A DNA stretch of 40,915 nt from an uncultured Owenweeksia sp. Lineage in GTDB: Bacteria > Bacteroidota > Bacteroidia > Flavobacteriales > Schleiferiaceae. Within the stretch, counting starts at the first letter, position 1; each line of letters opens with the position of its first letter. Made by a program: the position numbers and the translations under genes. The stretch is from NCBI GenBank assembly GCA_937146805.1, contig CAKZRR010000050.1, positions 1 to 40,915 on the forward strand, read 5' to 3'. A model generated the notes under the pieces. That model saw only the letters and a program-made list of their open reading frames with translations. It was not told where the DNA came from and ran no database searches. This document shows, piece by piece, positions 1 through 8,229 of the stretch.

Positions 1-226
1 AAACATTTCTTATGTCTGAATCGGATAACTCATAGACCAAATTACTCGTCCTCTTGAAAATCGTTAACCATCAAATCTCACAAAATGAATTTCAAGATAA
101 CATCCTAGGCAACACATAGAAATTAGAAGGCCAAGCACGAAAATCGTTACTCGATTTTGCCGTCAAAGTACTCTGCTAGCTCGCCTCTCACGAGTGCCAT
201 CAATTCATAAACGTGAGATTAAAACG
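1..226. other. Non-coding leader of the island fragment, with a small hairpin
   Basis: I see no convincing gene here. A perfect 7-bp inverted repeat, AAAATCG at 140-146 and CGATTTT at 152-158, encloses a 5-nt loop. The half-site GAAAATCGTTA also occurs near 57-67. The hairpin is followed by GCCGTC rather than a T run, so it does not look like an intrinsic terminator and could be an operator. A GTG-started extension of the next reading frame begins at 194, but the ATG at 227 is the better start. The left edge is simply the window boundary. Confidence 0.35.
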
Positions 227-727
227 ATGGCTAACAACGAACTATTCAAATGTACTGAGATAGAAGGATTCTATTCCGTTTCAGAGTCAGTATCAGAACA
301 AGACATTATTGCTTTCGCCCGAAAGATTATCGCATCACGATTCATACGAGGTACCGCAATAACTTCACCGCAAGCTTCTGTAGAGCTTTTAAACGCTAAA
401 ATTGGGCACTATGAACATGAGGTATTTGCAACATTATTTCTTGATAGCAAGCATAGAGTCATCGCATTTGAAGAGCTGTTTACAGGCACTATTGATCAAG
501 CATCTGTTTACCCGAGAGAAGTTGCTAAACGGGCTCTCCATCACAATGCAGCGGCAGTCATCTTTGCTCATAACCATCCATCAGGGATAACAGACCCTAG
601 CAATGCAGATATCGCTTTAACTGAAACTCTTGTTTCAGCAATGAACCTTCTAGGGATTCGTGCTTTAGATCATATCGTAGTTGCAAATAATGAGAGTCAA
701 AGCTTGGCCGAGTTAGGGCATATTTGA
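227..727 (+). CDS. RadC-family JAB/MPN domain protein of mobile-element type
   Basis: This protein of about 166 residues consists almost entirely of a JAB1/MPN-like metalloprotease fold. The HNHPSG sequence in the C-terminal half, followed by an acidic D-x-x-N-A-D stretch, forms the zinc-binding HxHx(7)D-type motif of the family. The chromosomal RadC usually has an N-terminal helix-hairpin-helix region that is absent here. Such short RadC proteins are commonly encoded in prophages, integrative elements and defence islands, and their function is unsettled. The ATG at 227 is preferred over the GTG at 194, which adds eleven poorly conserved-looking residues. It lies upstream of an excisionase-like gene and a helicase, which supports an island origin. 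The sequence style differs from the Bacteroidota part to the right. Confidence 0.85.
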   Translation: MANNELFKCTEIEGFYSVSESVSEQDIIAFARKIIASRFIRGTAITSPQASVELLNAKIGHYEHEVFATLFLDSKHRVIAFEELFTGTIDQASVYPREVAKRALHHNAAAVIFAHNHPSGITDPSNADIALTETLVSAMNLLGIRALDHIVVANNESQSLAELGHI

Positions 728-790
728 TACTCAGTAAAATTCCTTAAATTCCCTCTATTTTCTCATGCGATGATTAGATACTATGTTTGG

Positions 791-982
791 ATGAACGATG
801 AAATCCTGACCTTAAAAGAAGTTGCTGAGTACTTAAAGCTAGCTGAAAAGACAGCATACAGGTTAGCGGCTGAAGGAAAAATTCCTGGCTTTAAGGTCGG
901 CGGGAGTTGGCGTTTTCAAAAGGCAGACATCCAAAAATGGATTCACAAACAAACAAAGGGCGTTAGCTGTCATGAAGCATAG
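791..982 (+). CDS. Excisionase-like helix-turn-helix DNA-binding protein
   Basis: A 63-residue protein containing a complete MerR/excisionase-type winged HTH (HTH_17): LTLKEVAEYLKLAEKTAYRL is the helix-turn-helix, and the G-x-x-P-G-F-K-V-G-G-S-W-R-F run is the wing. It is probably a small DNA-binding regulator, or a recombination directionality factor if the island carries an integrase outside the window. The ATG at 791 fits the family start better than the ATG at 770, which adds seven residues. Its end overlaps the helicase start by 11 nt, so the two are translationally coupled. In other genomes I recall this HTH type as the first gene of SNF2-helicase/DNA-methyltransferase modules, so a regulatory role in such a module is an inference. 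Confidence 0.75.
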   Translation: MNDEILTLKEVAEYLKLAEKTAYRLAAEGKIPGFKVGGSWRFQKADIQKWIHKQTKGVSCHEA

Positions 983-3542
983 TATTACCGCATATCAAGC
1001 CCAATATTTTGCACATGAGCTAACTAAACAATGCCCGTCATCCAGCTTAGAGAAATTAACTGGAGCATTATTCGATGCGCAGGTTGACCTCAATCCGCAC
1101 CAAATTGAAGCTGCTCTATTTGCATTTAAATCTCCACTTTCTAGTGGTGCAATACTCGCAGATGAAGTCGGCTTAGGAAAAACTATCGAAGCTGGGCTCG
1201 TGCTTTCACAAAAATGGGCAGAAGGGAAAAGAAAAATATTAATCATTTCGCCAACAAGCTTAAGAAAGCAATGGAACCAAGAACTTCTTGATAAATTCTT
1301 TCTTCCCTCGATAATCCTTGAGGCAAAACCGTTCAACGCGGCTAAGAAGGCAGGAGCATCCAATCCATTTGAACAAGACGAAATTGTAATTGCCTCTCTG
1401 CATTTTGCAGCTAATAAGGCTGAAGAGATAATGTTAGTGCCTTGGGACTTGGTAATCATTGACGAAGCTCATCGGCTGCGAAACGTCTATAAAAAATCGA
1501 ATAAAATTGCTAAGAAAATTCGTACAGCATTAAGTAATTCACCAAAGGTACTACTAACAGCAACGCCTCTCCAAAATTCACTGATGGAACTCTACGGATT
1601 GGTTAGTTTTATTGATGAATATGCATTTAGTGACGCTAAAAGTTTTAGAGCGCAATACGCACGAATAACCACACCAGCCGTATATGCTCAACTCCGCGAA
1701 CGCCTAAAGCCGATTGCGCATAGAACACTGCGAAGACAAGTTCTTGAATACATAAAATACACAAATCGTATACCAATCACACAGGAGTTTTATCCGACCT
1801 CAGACGAGCAATTACTTTACGACAACGTATCAGACTACCTACAAAGCCCAAACCTTCAAGCGCTTCCGACCGCACAAAGAAAACTAATGACGCTAGTTTT
1901 AAGAAAGCTACTGGCATCGTCTACATTCGCAATTGCCGGGGCACTAGAGACATTAACTAAAAAGCTTGAGCGGATGCTCACCAAAAATGATCGCCTCGAA
2001 GACTATTACGCTGATTTCAACAGTGAAGAAGGTGAATTTATTGCAGAGTTGAGAGACGAGTATGGCCTTGATGACGATGAAGAATTACCAGAACCACTAA
2101 CTTCAGATGATATTGACGCAATCAAAGATGAAATCCTGCAGCTTACATCTTTTCGAGACCTAGCCACTTCAATAACAGAGAATGCAAAAGGTCTTTCGCT
2201 GCTAGAGGCTCTCAGGGTTGGTTTCAAAAAAACAACAGAACTAGGTGCTGCAAACAAAGCTCTGATTTTCACTGAGTCACGAAGGACTCAAGATTATCTA
2301 GTTAAATTGCTTCAAGCCAATGGTTACAACGATCAACTAGTACTCTTTAATGGATCGAATAATGATGAAAAGTCACGTCTAATTTATGCTGCGTGGAAAG
2401 AAAAGCATGTTGGCACTAATAAATTCTCAGGATCTCGCACAGCGGATATGCGTTCTGCGCTCATCGATTACTTCAGGAATGAAGCCAAAATAATGATTGC
2501 AACTGAGGCGGCGGCTGAAGGTGTTAACATGCAATTTTGCTCCTTAGTAGTGAACTACGATCTGCCGTGGAATCCCCAACGCATAGAGCAGCGCATTGGC
2601 CGGTGTCATCGGTACGGCCCACTAGATGAGGTAGTAGCGGTCAATTTGCTAAGCGAGACAGATGCAGCCGACCAAAGAGTCTATGAGCTGCTTTCACAAA
2701 AATTCTCACTGTTCGATGGCGTCTTTGGTGCAAGCGATGAGGTGTTAGGCTCTATTGAAAGCGGTGTCGATTTTGAACAGCGAATTATGGGCATCTACCA
2801 GGCCTGTCGAACGACTGACGAAATCAATACTCAGTTTGATCTCTTACAAACGGAGATGGAGGATCAAATTACAACGGCGATGGATGAAACTCGACAAAAG
2901 CTCTTAGAAAACTTTGATGCAGAAGTGCATGACAAATTACGCGTCAACCTTGAGAAAAGTAAAGCCTACCTAAATAAGCACGAAGAGATGCTATATAAAG
3001 TCACACAACGACACCTGCAGGACTTTGCTAACTTTAACAATGATAATTTTGATTTCAATTTAGACAGTCTTCCGTTTAGTGGGTCTGCCCATGAGAAAAG
3101 CATTCCATTAGGCCACTACCGAATGGGGTCACCAGATAATCGACCAGTAGAAGATGCTCACATATACCGACCAAACCACCCTTTAGCGAGATCCATAATC
3201 GAGGCAAGTAAATCAACTAGCCTTCCTTACGCTAAAATTGATTTTGATTACAACAATCATCCTGCAACAGCAGCTATGGTCGAACCACTCGTTGGCAGAA
3301 CAGGTTATTTGCAACTAACAAAACTTTCTGTAAAAAGTGCAGAAACCGAAGAACATCTGATCTTTTCTGCGTTTGACGAAGCGAACGAATCTATTAGCAG
3401 CGATAAGATAACGAGAATGTTTTCACTTCCCGCTACTGTGGTTGATAACCCAGAGCAAATTACGGAACAGATACAGGAGAGAGTGTTGATTATCCTGATT
3501 TTGCCCATCCGGTGGCAACCGATGTTAAAGAAGGAAAAGTAG
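972..3542 (+). CDS. SNF2-type DEAD/DEAH helicase, 3' end lost at a junction
   Basis: The sequence shows a SNF2/RapA-like superfamily 2 ATPase. DEVGLGKT (about residues 64-71) is motif I, SPTSLRKQW is motif Ia, DEAH (164-167) is motif II and LLTATPLQN is motif III. A C-terminal helicase domain carries TEAAAEGVNMQ and the arginine-rich motif VI (QRIEQRIGRCHRYG). An acidic, helical insertion separates the two lobes. The reading frame matches a helicase up to about residue 835 (...EQITEQIQER). The last ~20 residues are an out-of-frame translation of rpiB, so the true C-terminus is missing and the protein is truncated or fused. Relatives in proteobacterial islands often precede DNA methyltransferase and restriction genes. 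That neighbourhood would lie beyond the junction and is not visible, so a defence role is inference. Confidence 0.85.
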   Translation: MKHSITAYQAQYFAHELTKQCPSSSLEKLTGALFDAQVDLNPHQIEAALFAFKSPLSSGAILADEVGLGKTIEAGLVLSQKWAEGKRKILIISPTSLRKQWNQELLDKFFLPSIILEAKPFNAAKKAGASNPFEQDEIVIASLHFAANKAEEIMLVPWDLVIIDEAHRLRNVYKKSNKIAKKIRTALSNSPKVLLTATPLQNSLMELYGLVSFIDEYAFSDAKSFRAQYARITTPAVYAQLRERLKPIAHRTLRRQVLEYIKYTNRIPITQEFYPTSDEQLLYDNVSDYLQSPNLQALPTAQRKLMTLVLRKLLASSTFAIAGALETLTKKLERMLTKNDRLEDYYADFNSEEGEFIAELRDEYGLDDDEELPEPLTSDDIDAIKDEILQLTSFRDLATSITENAKGLSLLEALRVGFKKTTELGAANKALIFTESRRTQDYLVKLLQANGYNDQLVLFNGSNNDEKSRLIYAAWKEKHVGTNKFSGSRTADMRSALIDYFRNEAKIMIATEAAAEGVNMQFCSLVVNYDLPWNPQRIEQRIGRCHRYGPLDEVVAVNLLSETDAADQRVYELLSQKFSLFDGVFGASDEVLGSIESGVDFEQRIMGIYQACRTTDEINTQFDLLQTEMEDQITTAMDETRQKLLENFDAEVHDKLRVNLEKSKAYLNKHEEMLYKVTQRHLQDFANFNNDNFDFNLDSLPFSGSAHEKSIPLGHYRMGSPDNRPVEDAHIYRPNHPLARSIIEASKSTSLPYAKIDFDYNNHPATAAMVEPLVGRTGYLQLTKLSVKSAETEEHLIFSAFDEANESISSDKITRMFSLPATVVDNPEQITEQIQERVLIILILPIRWQPMLKKEK
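3476..3487. other. Junction between island fragment and Bacteroidota chromosome
   Basis: Up to about 3,480 the helicase frame is intact. From 3,482 the frame two register reads S-V-D-Y-P-D-F, the middle of RpiB. The join sequence GGAGAGAGTGTT contains a short GAGAGA purine repeat that could serve as microhomology. There is no insertion-sequence end, tRNA or att-like repeat at the join, and neither gene is complete across it. It is either an illegitimate recombination product or an assembly chimera. Confidence 0.8.
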
Positions 3543-3799
3543 ATATGGGTATTGTTATTTGCGGAAGTGGTAATGGTATTAATATGACCGTTAATAAACA
3601 CCAAGGGGTGCGCTCTGCTTTATGCTGGAAAACTGAAATAGCCTCTTTAGCACGCCTGCATAATAATGCTAATGTACTGGCAATACCAGCAAGGTTTTTG
3701 TCAGAAGAGGAAGCCTTGGAAATTGTGAATACTTTTTGTGATACAGAGTTTGAAGGAGGACGTCATCAAAGAAGAGTGGAAAAAATTAACGCTTGTTAA
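3482..3799 (+). pseudogene. rpiB: Ribose-5-phosphate isomerase B, 5'-truncated
   Basis: RpiB interconverts ribose-5-phosphate and ribulose-5-phosphate in the pentose phosphate pathway. The visible 105 codons run from S-V-D-Y-P-D-F-A-H-P-V-A through the very characteristic CGSGNGINMTVNK loop, with the conserved catalytic-type Cys and GxGxG phosphate-binding loop. They continue through the LARLHNNANVLAIPARF segment to a natural TAA. Family members are usually about 143-150 residues, so roughly the first 40 residues (the start and the DHAG active-site motif) are missing and replaced by helicase DNA. No credible start precedes the remaining sequence. The first possible one, a GTG at 3512, would omit part of the fold. 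The 3' end overlaps the convergent gene by 14 nt, which looks like native chromosome organisation. Confidence 0.9.
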
Positions 3800-4658
3800 G
3801 ATAGGGTACTATTTCGAGCAGTAATAATTGCTGTTCTGCTTTTTCATTAAAAGATCCATTTCCACGCATAGTGCTTTGATGTAACTCGGGGAATATTTTA
3901 AGGTAATTTCTAAAAAAGGCGTCACTTTCATCCGATTTTAACCAATAGTTTTCGCTTTGAATAAAGTGAATGGGCACGGCAATGTGGTTACCAACATCCG
4001 TGTATAAAGGATCATTAAAATAACTAAGCCAATACCTGTTATAAGCAGGAGTTAAAATTTGCCCATGAGGCTCATTTTTTAAGGTGGTTAAAAGCTGCTT
4101 AAACTCAGTGGGATTATGACACGCTTTTTGTCTAAATAAGTATTGATAATGAGTACTTAAAGTATCTGTTTTACTCATATTAATATACTCCTGCAAAGGA
4201 GAATAAGGACCACCATTAATAGCAAAAGATACCGTTGCTTGTGATTGTGTAGCCAGTTCAGGAACCAAATAAGCACCTTCGCCAAAACCTATAATAACCA
4301 ACTCCGTACTCCATTTATTTTTAAGGTGTTCCAATACATCCAATATATCATTAACTCTATTTTGCTTGGAGTCAAAGGCCTGTTGTTGAAACAAATTTTC
4401 GCCTGGTTTGGCAACAATTAAAATTTGATAGTGGTACTTATGTAATTGTTTACAAAGTGATAATTGCTTTAAAGAAAGACTGTCTTCAAAATCTTGTAAA
4501 AGCAAGACCATTTTATTGAGGTTCTTTTTACTTTTACTTAATTCATAGCTTAAATTATGATGATAACTACTAGTAAAATCATGAGAGTGCCATTTTTGAG
4601 CAGATAAAGAAATGGCGTTTACAAGAAGAAGAAAGAGTATAAATTGTTTGACTAACAT
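3786..4658 (-). CDS. Secreted protein with degenerate alpha/beta-hydrolase fold
   Basis: A 290-residue protein beginning with a clear Sec signal peptide (MLVKQFILFLLLVNAISLSA). The middle contains a strand-turn-helix resembling a nucleophile elbow, LVIIGFGEGAYLVPEL. The position normally taken by the catalytic serine in GxSxG is glycine (G-F-G-E-G). It may therefore be a non-catalytic alpha/beta-hydrolase relative, or the resemblance may be superficial. No other motif is recognised. Its start overlaps the stop of the upstream lipoprotein gene by 1 nt (TAATG), so the two are translationally coupled and probably work together in the envelope. Its 3' end overlaps the convergent rpiB remnant. Function unknown. 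Confidence 0.7.
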   Translation of the reverse strand: MLVKQFILFLLLVNAISLSAQKWHSHDFTSSYHHNLSYELSKSKKNLNKMVLLLQDFEDSLSLKQLSLCKQLHKYHYQILIVAKPGENLFQQQAFDSKQNRVNDILDVLEHLKNKWSTELVIIGFGEGAYLVPELATQSQATVSFAINGGPYSPLQEYINMSKTDTLSTHYQYLFRQKACHNPTEFKQLLTTLKNEPHGQILTPAYNRYWLSYFNDPLYTDVGNHIAVPIHFIQSENYWLKSDESDAFFRNYLKIFPELHQSTMRGNGSFNEKAEQQLLLLEIVPYLNKR

Positions 4659-5491
4659 TAAGGAGTGCTTTGTAAAAATAAAAAATCAGAATGCAGTAAA
4701 GGAGATAGGTCATCAATAGAAAAGGACAACTCAATAGCGCCTGTGGTATAAGGCGCCACCTCATATACTTGATAAACTAAACCGAGTTGATGCTTGTTTA
4801 TTTTAAAGTTTGCTGGCAGCCGGAAGGTATTGGAAGGAAACCAAAAATTGTTACTTTCTAAACTAGCGGTAGCGCTTAGCTCAAATTGTTTTCTAAACTG
4901 CTTTTCAGCGATTTTTAGAAAGGCCTTAAAACCTTCTTTAGTAAATAGTTGATGCAATTTATAAACGGCTCCTGTTTGCGGAGAAAAATTGAAATGACGC
5001 AAATAAACATTGGGGTGGTTACCACCGGTATAGGAGTTAGAGTGAAAAGTAACACCAAAAAGTTGCGGTGCGTTTTTATACACTTCAAAGCTGTGGTGGC
5101 AGTACCATTGTTGATCAAAGTCTGCTTCATCTATTTGTAGTTGCTGGTATTCCTCGGTCCACTCAGCAATAAATTCGTGTATGTTTTTTGGAGGCATGCT
5201 GTTGGGGTTATCCAACTCGGTAGCTTGCTTAAAAAGTACTCTATTAATTTTTCGTTGCGATTCACTATCTGTACCTGCGTTAATAGATAACAAGGAAACA
5301 CTAAGCTCTAAACAAGGGTTTTCTTTAACAGGTTCACAAGGCAGTTCTTTGCTTGTAAGTTCTATCGAGTAACTTAAACTATCTGTTGCTAAGCTCTTCT
5401 TGCTTACCGCGGAAGCGTTGCTACCAGAGTTGGTACAAGCCATAAAGAACACTGAAAAACTAGCTAACAAAGTAAAGTTAAGTCCTCGCAT
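4658..5491 (-). CDS. DUF3298/DUF4163-type (RsiV-like) lipoprotein
   Basis: A protein of about 277 residues with a lipoprotein signal, the hydrophobic segment ending F-F-M-A-C. The mature part fits the DUF4163 plus DUF3298 architecture. An N-terminal charged region leads to an aromatic-rich segment (VTFHSNSYTGGNHPN, about the middle) where NSYTGGNHPN is the hallmark of the family. The second half (LHQLFTKEGF...FWFPSNTFRLP...YQVYEVAPYTTGA) is the DUF3298 part. RsiV of Bacillus, which senses lysozyme, has a related domain, but binding to lysozyme here is only a possibility. The ATG at 5491 is chosen because it starts directly before the signal peptide. An in-frame ATG at 5515 adds eight residues. 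First gene of a two-gene unit transcribed leftward, divergent from the MBL gene. Confidence 0.8.
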   Translation of the reverse strand: MRGLNFTLLASFSVFFMACTNSGSNASAVSKKSLATDSLSYSIELTSKELPCEPVKENPCLELSVSLLSINAGTDSESQRKINRVLFKQATELDNPNSMPPKNIHEFIAEWTEEYQQLQIDEADFDQQWYCHHSFEVYKNAPQLFGVTFHSNSYTGGNHPNVYLRHFNFSPQTGAVYKLHQLFTKEGFKAFLKIAEKQFRKQFELSATASLESNNFWFPSNTFRLPANFKINKHQLGLVYQVYEVAPYTTGAIELSFSIDDLSPLLHSDFLFLQSTP

Positions 5492-5522
5492 AGAAAGATA
5501 AATTTTGATAATCAAATTACGT

Positions 5523-5530
5523 TAATTTTG
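5523..5530 (+). promoter_or_regulatory. Putative -7 element (TAATTTTG) for the MBL-glycan operon
   Basis: TAATTTTG matches the Bacteroidota sigma-A -7 consensus TAnnTTTG and lies 22 bp before the ATG of the MBL hydrolase. This is a suitable distance for a short AT-rich leader. A clear -33 TTTG partner is not evident. Confidence 0.5.
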
Positions 5531-5552
5531 AGCGTAACAACTAAAATTTAGA

Positions 5553-6410
5553 ATGAAGATACACACCATAGAAACAGGAAATTTTAAGTTAGATGGAGGC
5601 GCTATGTTTGGAGTTGTACCCAAATCGTTGTGGCAACGAACCAACCCGGCCGATGCCAATAATTTATGTGATTGGTCCATGCGCTGTATGCTTATAGAAG
5701 ACGGAGATAAACTAACCTTAATTGATACGGGAATAGGTAATAAACAAAGCGATAAATTTTTTAGTCATTACTATTTACATGGAAATGTAAGTTTAGAGAG
5801 CAGCTTGCACAAGGCGGGTTTTAGCAAAAATGATATTACGGATGTGTTTTTAACGCATCTACATTTTGATCATTGTGGAGGCGCTATAGAATGGAATGAC
5901 AAAAAAAAGATTTATGAACCCGCTTTTAAAAACGCCAAATTTTGGAGTAATAAACGTCATTGGAAATGGGCAACCGAACCCAATGCTAGGGAAAAAGCGT
6001 CCTTTTTAAAAGAGAATATTTTACCGATAGAAGAAAGCGGACAATTAAACTTTGTAGATGTGCCTGAAGAGGATGGCGTATTTAAAACTGAATTGGGTTT
6101 TGATGTACTTACCGTAAGTGGCCATACCGATGCGCAAATGTGCCCCATAATTAACTATCAAGGTAAAACAATGGTTTTTATGGCAGATTTACTTCCATCA
6201 ACCGGGCACATACCTTTAGCGTATGTAATGGGTTACGATACAAGACCACTGATAACACTTAGTGAAAAAGACCGTTTTTTAAAAGAGGCCGTGATAAAGG
6301 AGTATTTTCTTTTTTTAGAGCATGATGCTAATACTGAAATATGCACGTTACAACAAACCGAAAAAGGGGTAAGGTTAAAAGACACTTTTAGTTTTAATGA
6401 GGTGTTTTAG
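5553..6410 (+). CDS. MBL-fold metallo-hydrolase (lactonase-like)
   Basis: A 285-residue metallo-beta-lactamase-fold enzyme. The dinuclear metal site is complete: H102-x-H104-x-D106-H107 (THLHFDHCGG), then H191 in VSGHTD, D212 in MADLLP and a late H257 in FLEHD. This full HxHxDH set and the length are typical of soluble hydrolases related to N-acyl homoserine lactonases and similar ester or lactone hydrolases. Substrate cannot be read from sequence. There is no signal peptide, so it is cytoplasmic. It heads a rightward run of four genes with short spacers. The next three modify or transfer groups, but the MBL gene may simply be a neighbour (38-nt gap). Confidence 0.9.
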   Translation: MKIHTIETGNFKLDGGAMFGVVPKSLWQRTNPADANNLCDWSMRCMLIEDGDKLTLIDTGIGNKQSDKFFSHYYLHGNVSLESSLHKAGFSKNDITDVFLTHLHFDHCGGAIEWNDKKKIYEPAFKNAKFWSNKRHWKWATEPNAREKASFLKENILPIEESGQLNFVDVPEEDGVFKTELGFDVLTVSGHTDAQMCPIINYQGKTMVFMADLLPSTGHIPLAYVMGYDTRPLITLSEKDRFLKEAVIKEYFLFLEHDANTEICTLQQTEKGVRLKDTFSFNEVF

Positions 6411-6448
6411 AGGATTGTAAAAGATATTGATAAGACGAGAATAAAGGA

Positions 6449-7318
6449 ATGCTTAAAAAAATTAAAGAGTTTATTAAGCTTAAGTTAGGTATTGTAAGCT
6501 TAAATCAAAGGTTAGATTACCTAGCCGCATTAAATAATGTAACCGCAACCGAGGTACTAAGTATTGATAAGGTGATCCTGAAGAAAGCGATTGGAAAGCT
6601 GGAACAAGATGTTGGTAAGAGGGCAATAGACGTTAAAGTACCTATTCACAAAAACGATTTGATGTTTGCCTTTCATCTTTACCACCATAGCAATGATCCT
6701 GTAAGCGCTCTGTTAACCTATTTTCAGATAGGGTATAAAACAGCTCAAAATTTAAAGAAAATTGTTAAAAAACACCAATTAAAGCATCAAACGCTTTTAG
6801 ATTTTGGAAGTGGGTATGGTAGAGTCTCTAGGTTTTTTGATTCGTTTTTTGCAGAAACTAAGGTGGTAGTAACCGATGTGAAGGATGAAGCGATGAACTT
6901 TCAAGAAAAGAGCTTGAATTACCAAACCATAAAACACGGTACAAACCCGGAAAGTTTCCCGAACACTAAAGTTGATTTGATTTTGTGCCTATCGGTGTTT
7001 ACACATTTGCCTCAAAAAACGTTTGTGCCTTGGTTATTAAAGCTTGCAAATAGTTTAAACCCTTCCGGGGGATTGGTACTGACCTATAAAGAGGAAAACT
7101 CAAAAGAATCGGTTTTTAGGTATTACCAGCAATCAGAAGATGAAATGTTTTCGTTTGTTTCGGATAGTTTAAAGCTGGAAGACTACGGTGAAACCCATGT
7201 AAGCAGAAAGTTTTTTGAAGATGTTTTTAAAGGCCAGCCTTACAGCCTGCATTTTTTAGATAACCAATTGGCTGGTGTACAGAAAGCATTGCTAGTGGTT
7301 AACAATAAATTGTCTTGA
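6449..7318 (+). CDS. Class I SAM-dependent methyltransferase
   Basis: A 289-residue protein with a Rossmann-type SAM-binding domain: motif I DFGSGYGRVSRFF at about 118-130, an acidic end of strand 2 (VVVTDVKDEA), and motif IV LILCLSVFTHLP. The N-terminal ~100 residues are helical and basic and do not match a known domain to my eye. The gene stop overlaps the next start (TTGA), so it is coupled to a GT92-like glycosyltransferase and then a sulfotransferase. A sugar or polysaccharide methylation role is inferred from that context. Confidence 0.85.
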   Translation: MLKKIKEFIKLKLGIVSLNQRLDYLAALNNVTATEVLSIDKVILKKAIGKLEQDVGKRAIDVKVPIHKNDLMFAFHLYHHSNDPVSALLTYFQIGYKTAQNLKKIVKKHQLKHQTLLDFGSGYGRVSRFFDSFFAETKVVVTDVKDEAMNFQEKSLNYQTIKHGTNPESFPNTKVDLILCLSVFTHLPQKTFVPWLLKLANSLNPSGGLVLTYKEENSKESVFRYYQQSEDEMFSFVSDSLKLEDYGETHVSRKFFEDVFKGQPYSLHFLDNQLAGVQKALLVVNNKLS

Positions 7319-8220
7319 AAAAGTTTAGACCAGTAGTTGCAGTAAACTATAAGTTGCGGGTTTTACTAGGAAAATTAGCGCGCAGCCAACCAGTAGAAAG
7401 TAATAAGGCACCCCTGGTAATTTGCTCGGTATTCAAAAACGAAGCGGTCTACCTAAAGGAATGGTTGGATTTTCACGTTTCGCAAGGCGTAAAAAAGTTT
7501 TATCTCTATAATAACTTTAGCAGCGATAATTTTAAAGAAGTGCTTAACCCCTATATTAAGCAAGGGCTGGTAGTACTTAAAAATACAGCTTCAAAAGGGA
7601 TGAGTGTTTCCATTCAGTCTAAAGAGTTTAACAGAGGCATTGATCATATTAAAAAGGAATTAGGAGCACATTGTTGGGTAGCCTTTTTAGATATTGATGA
7701 GTATTTATTTGGTTTAGATAAGATAGACGTGCCTCGTATTTTAAGTGGCTTTACAGGTAAAAAGGTAGGGGCGGTGGTTGTAAACTGGCTCATGTTTGGC
7801 ACCTCTAATGTAAAGGAGCTGAGTAAACAAAAAACCATGATAGAGCAGCTTGTTTACAGGGCTCCAAAAGAGCACGTGGGAAGCACCATTTTTAAACCGA
7901 TAGTATATTTGGCCAACGTGTCTTGCTTTTTTAGAGGGCCGCATTTACCAGTAGTAAAAAGAGGTGCTAAGTTTTACTATTCAGATAAAACACCTCTTCC
8001 TATAAAACAAAGAAAGTGTGTACACGAACCCTTAAGGATAAATCATTATTGGTATCGTTCTGAAGAATATTATAAAACAGAGAAAAAGATAAAACGAGCG
8101 GCATTTGGATATAACAGGAGCGCAAGAGTGGAAGCGCATGACATTAAAGAAAGCAACAAGATATTGGATCGCACCATTTTGCAATCGATAGAACAGACAG
8201 ATTCAAAAGCAACAAAATAG
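7315..8220 (+). CDS. Glycosyltransferase family 92-like (DUF23-type)
   Basis: A 301-residue glycosyltransferase with the GT-A features of family 92 and relatives. The start ICSVFKNEAVYLKEWLDFH precedes a YNNFSSDN strand, the metal-binding region reads AFLDIDEYLF, and a C-terminal INHYWYRSEEYY segment typical of the family follows. It is cytoplasmic or peripheral, with no transmembrane segment. The start codon is TTG at 7315, overlapping the upstream TGA by 3 nt. No ATG occurs before the first conserved block, so the non-standard start is well supported. Family members transfer galactose and other hexoses in eukaryotes, and bacterial substrates are mostly unknown. The neighbouring methyltransferase and sulfotransferase suggest decoration of a surface glycan. 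Confidence 0.85.
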   Translation: MKKFRPVVAVNYKLRVLLGKLARSQPVESNKAPLVICSVFKNEAVYLKEWLDFHVSQGVKKFYLYNNFSSDNFKEVLNPYIKQGLVVLKNTASKGMSVSIQSKEFNRGIDHIKKELGAHCWVAFLDIDEYLFGLDKIDVPRILSGFTGKKVGAVVVNWLMFGTSNVKELSKQKTMIEQLVYRAPKEHVGSTIFKPIVYLANVSCFFRGPHLPVVKRGAKFYYSDKTPLPIKQRKCVHEPLRINHYWYRSEEYYKTEKKIKRAAFGYNRSARVEAHDIKESNKILDRTILQSIEQTDSKATK

Positions 8221-8229
8221 GAAATAACA

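Noticed and set aside
972-3480. DISARM drmD assignment of the SNF2 helicase
   Set aside because: SNF2 helicases are common to several systems. None of the other DISARM genes is visible, and the gene is cut at the junction, so the specific name is not supported.
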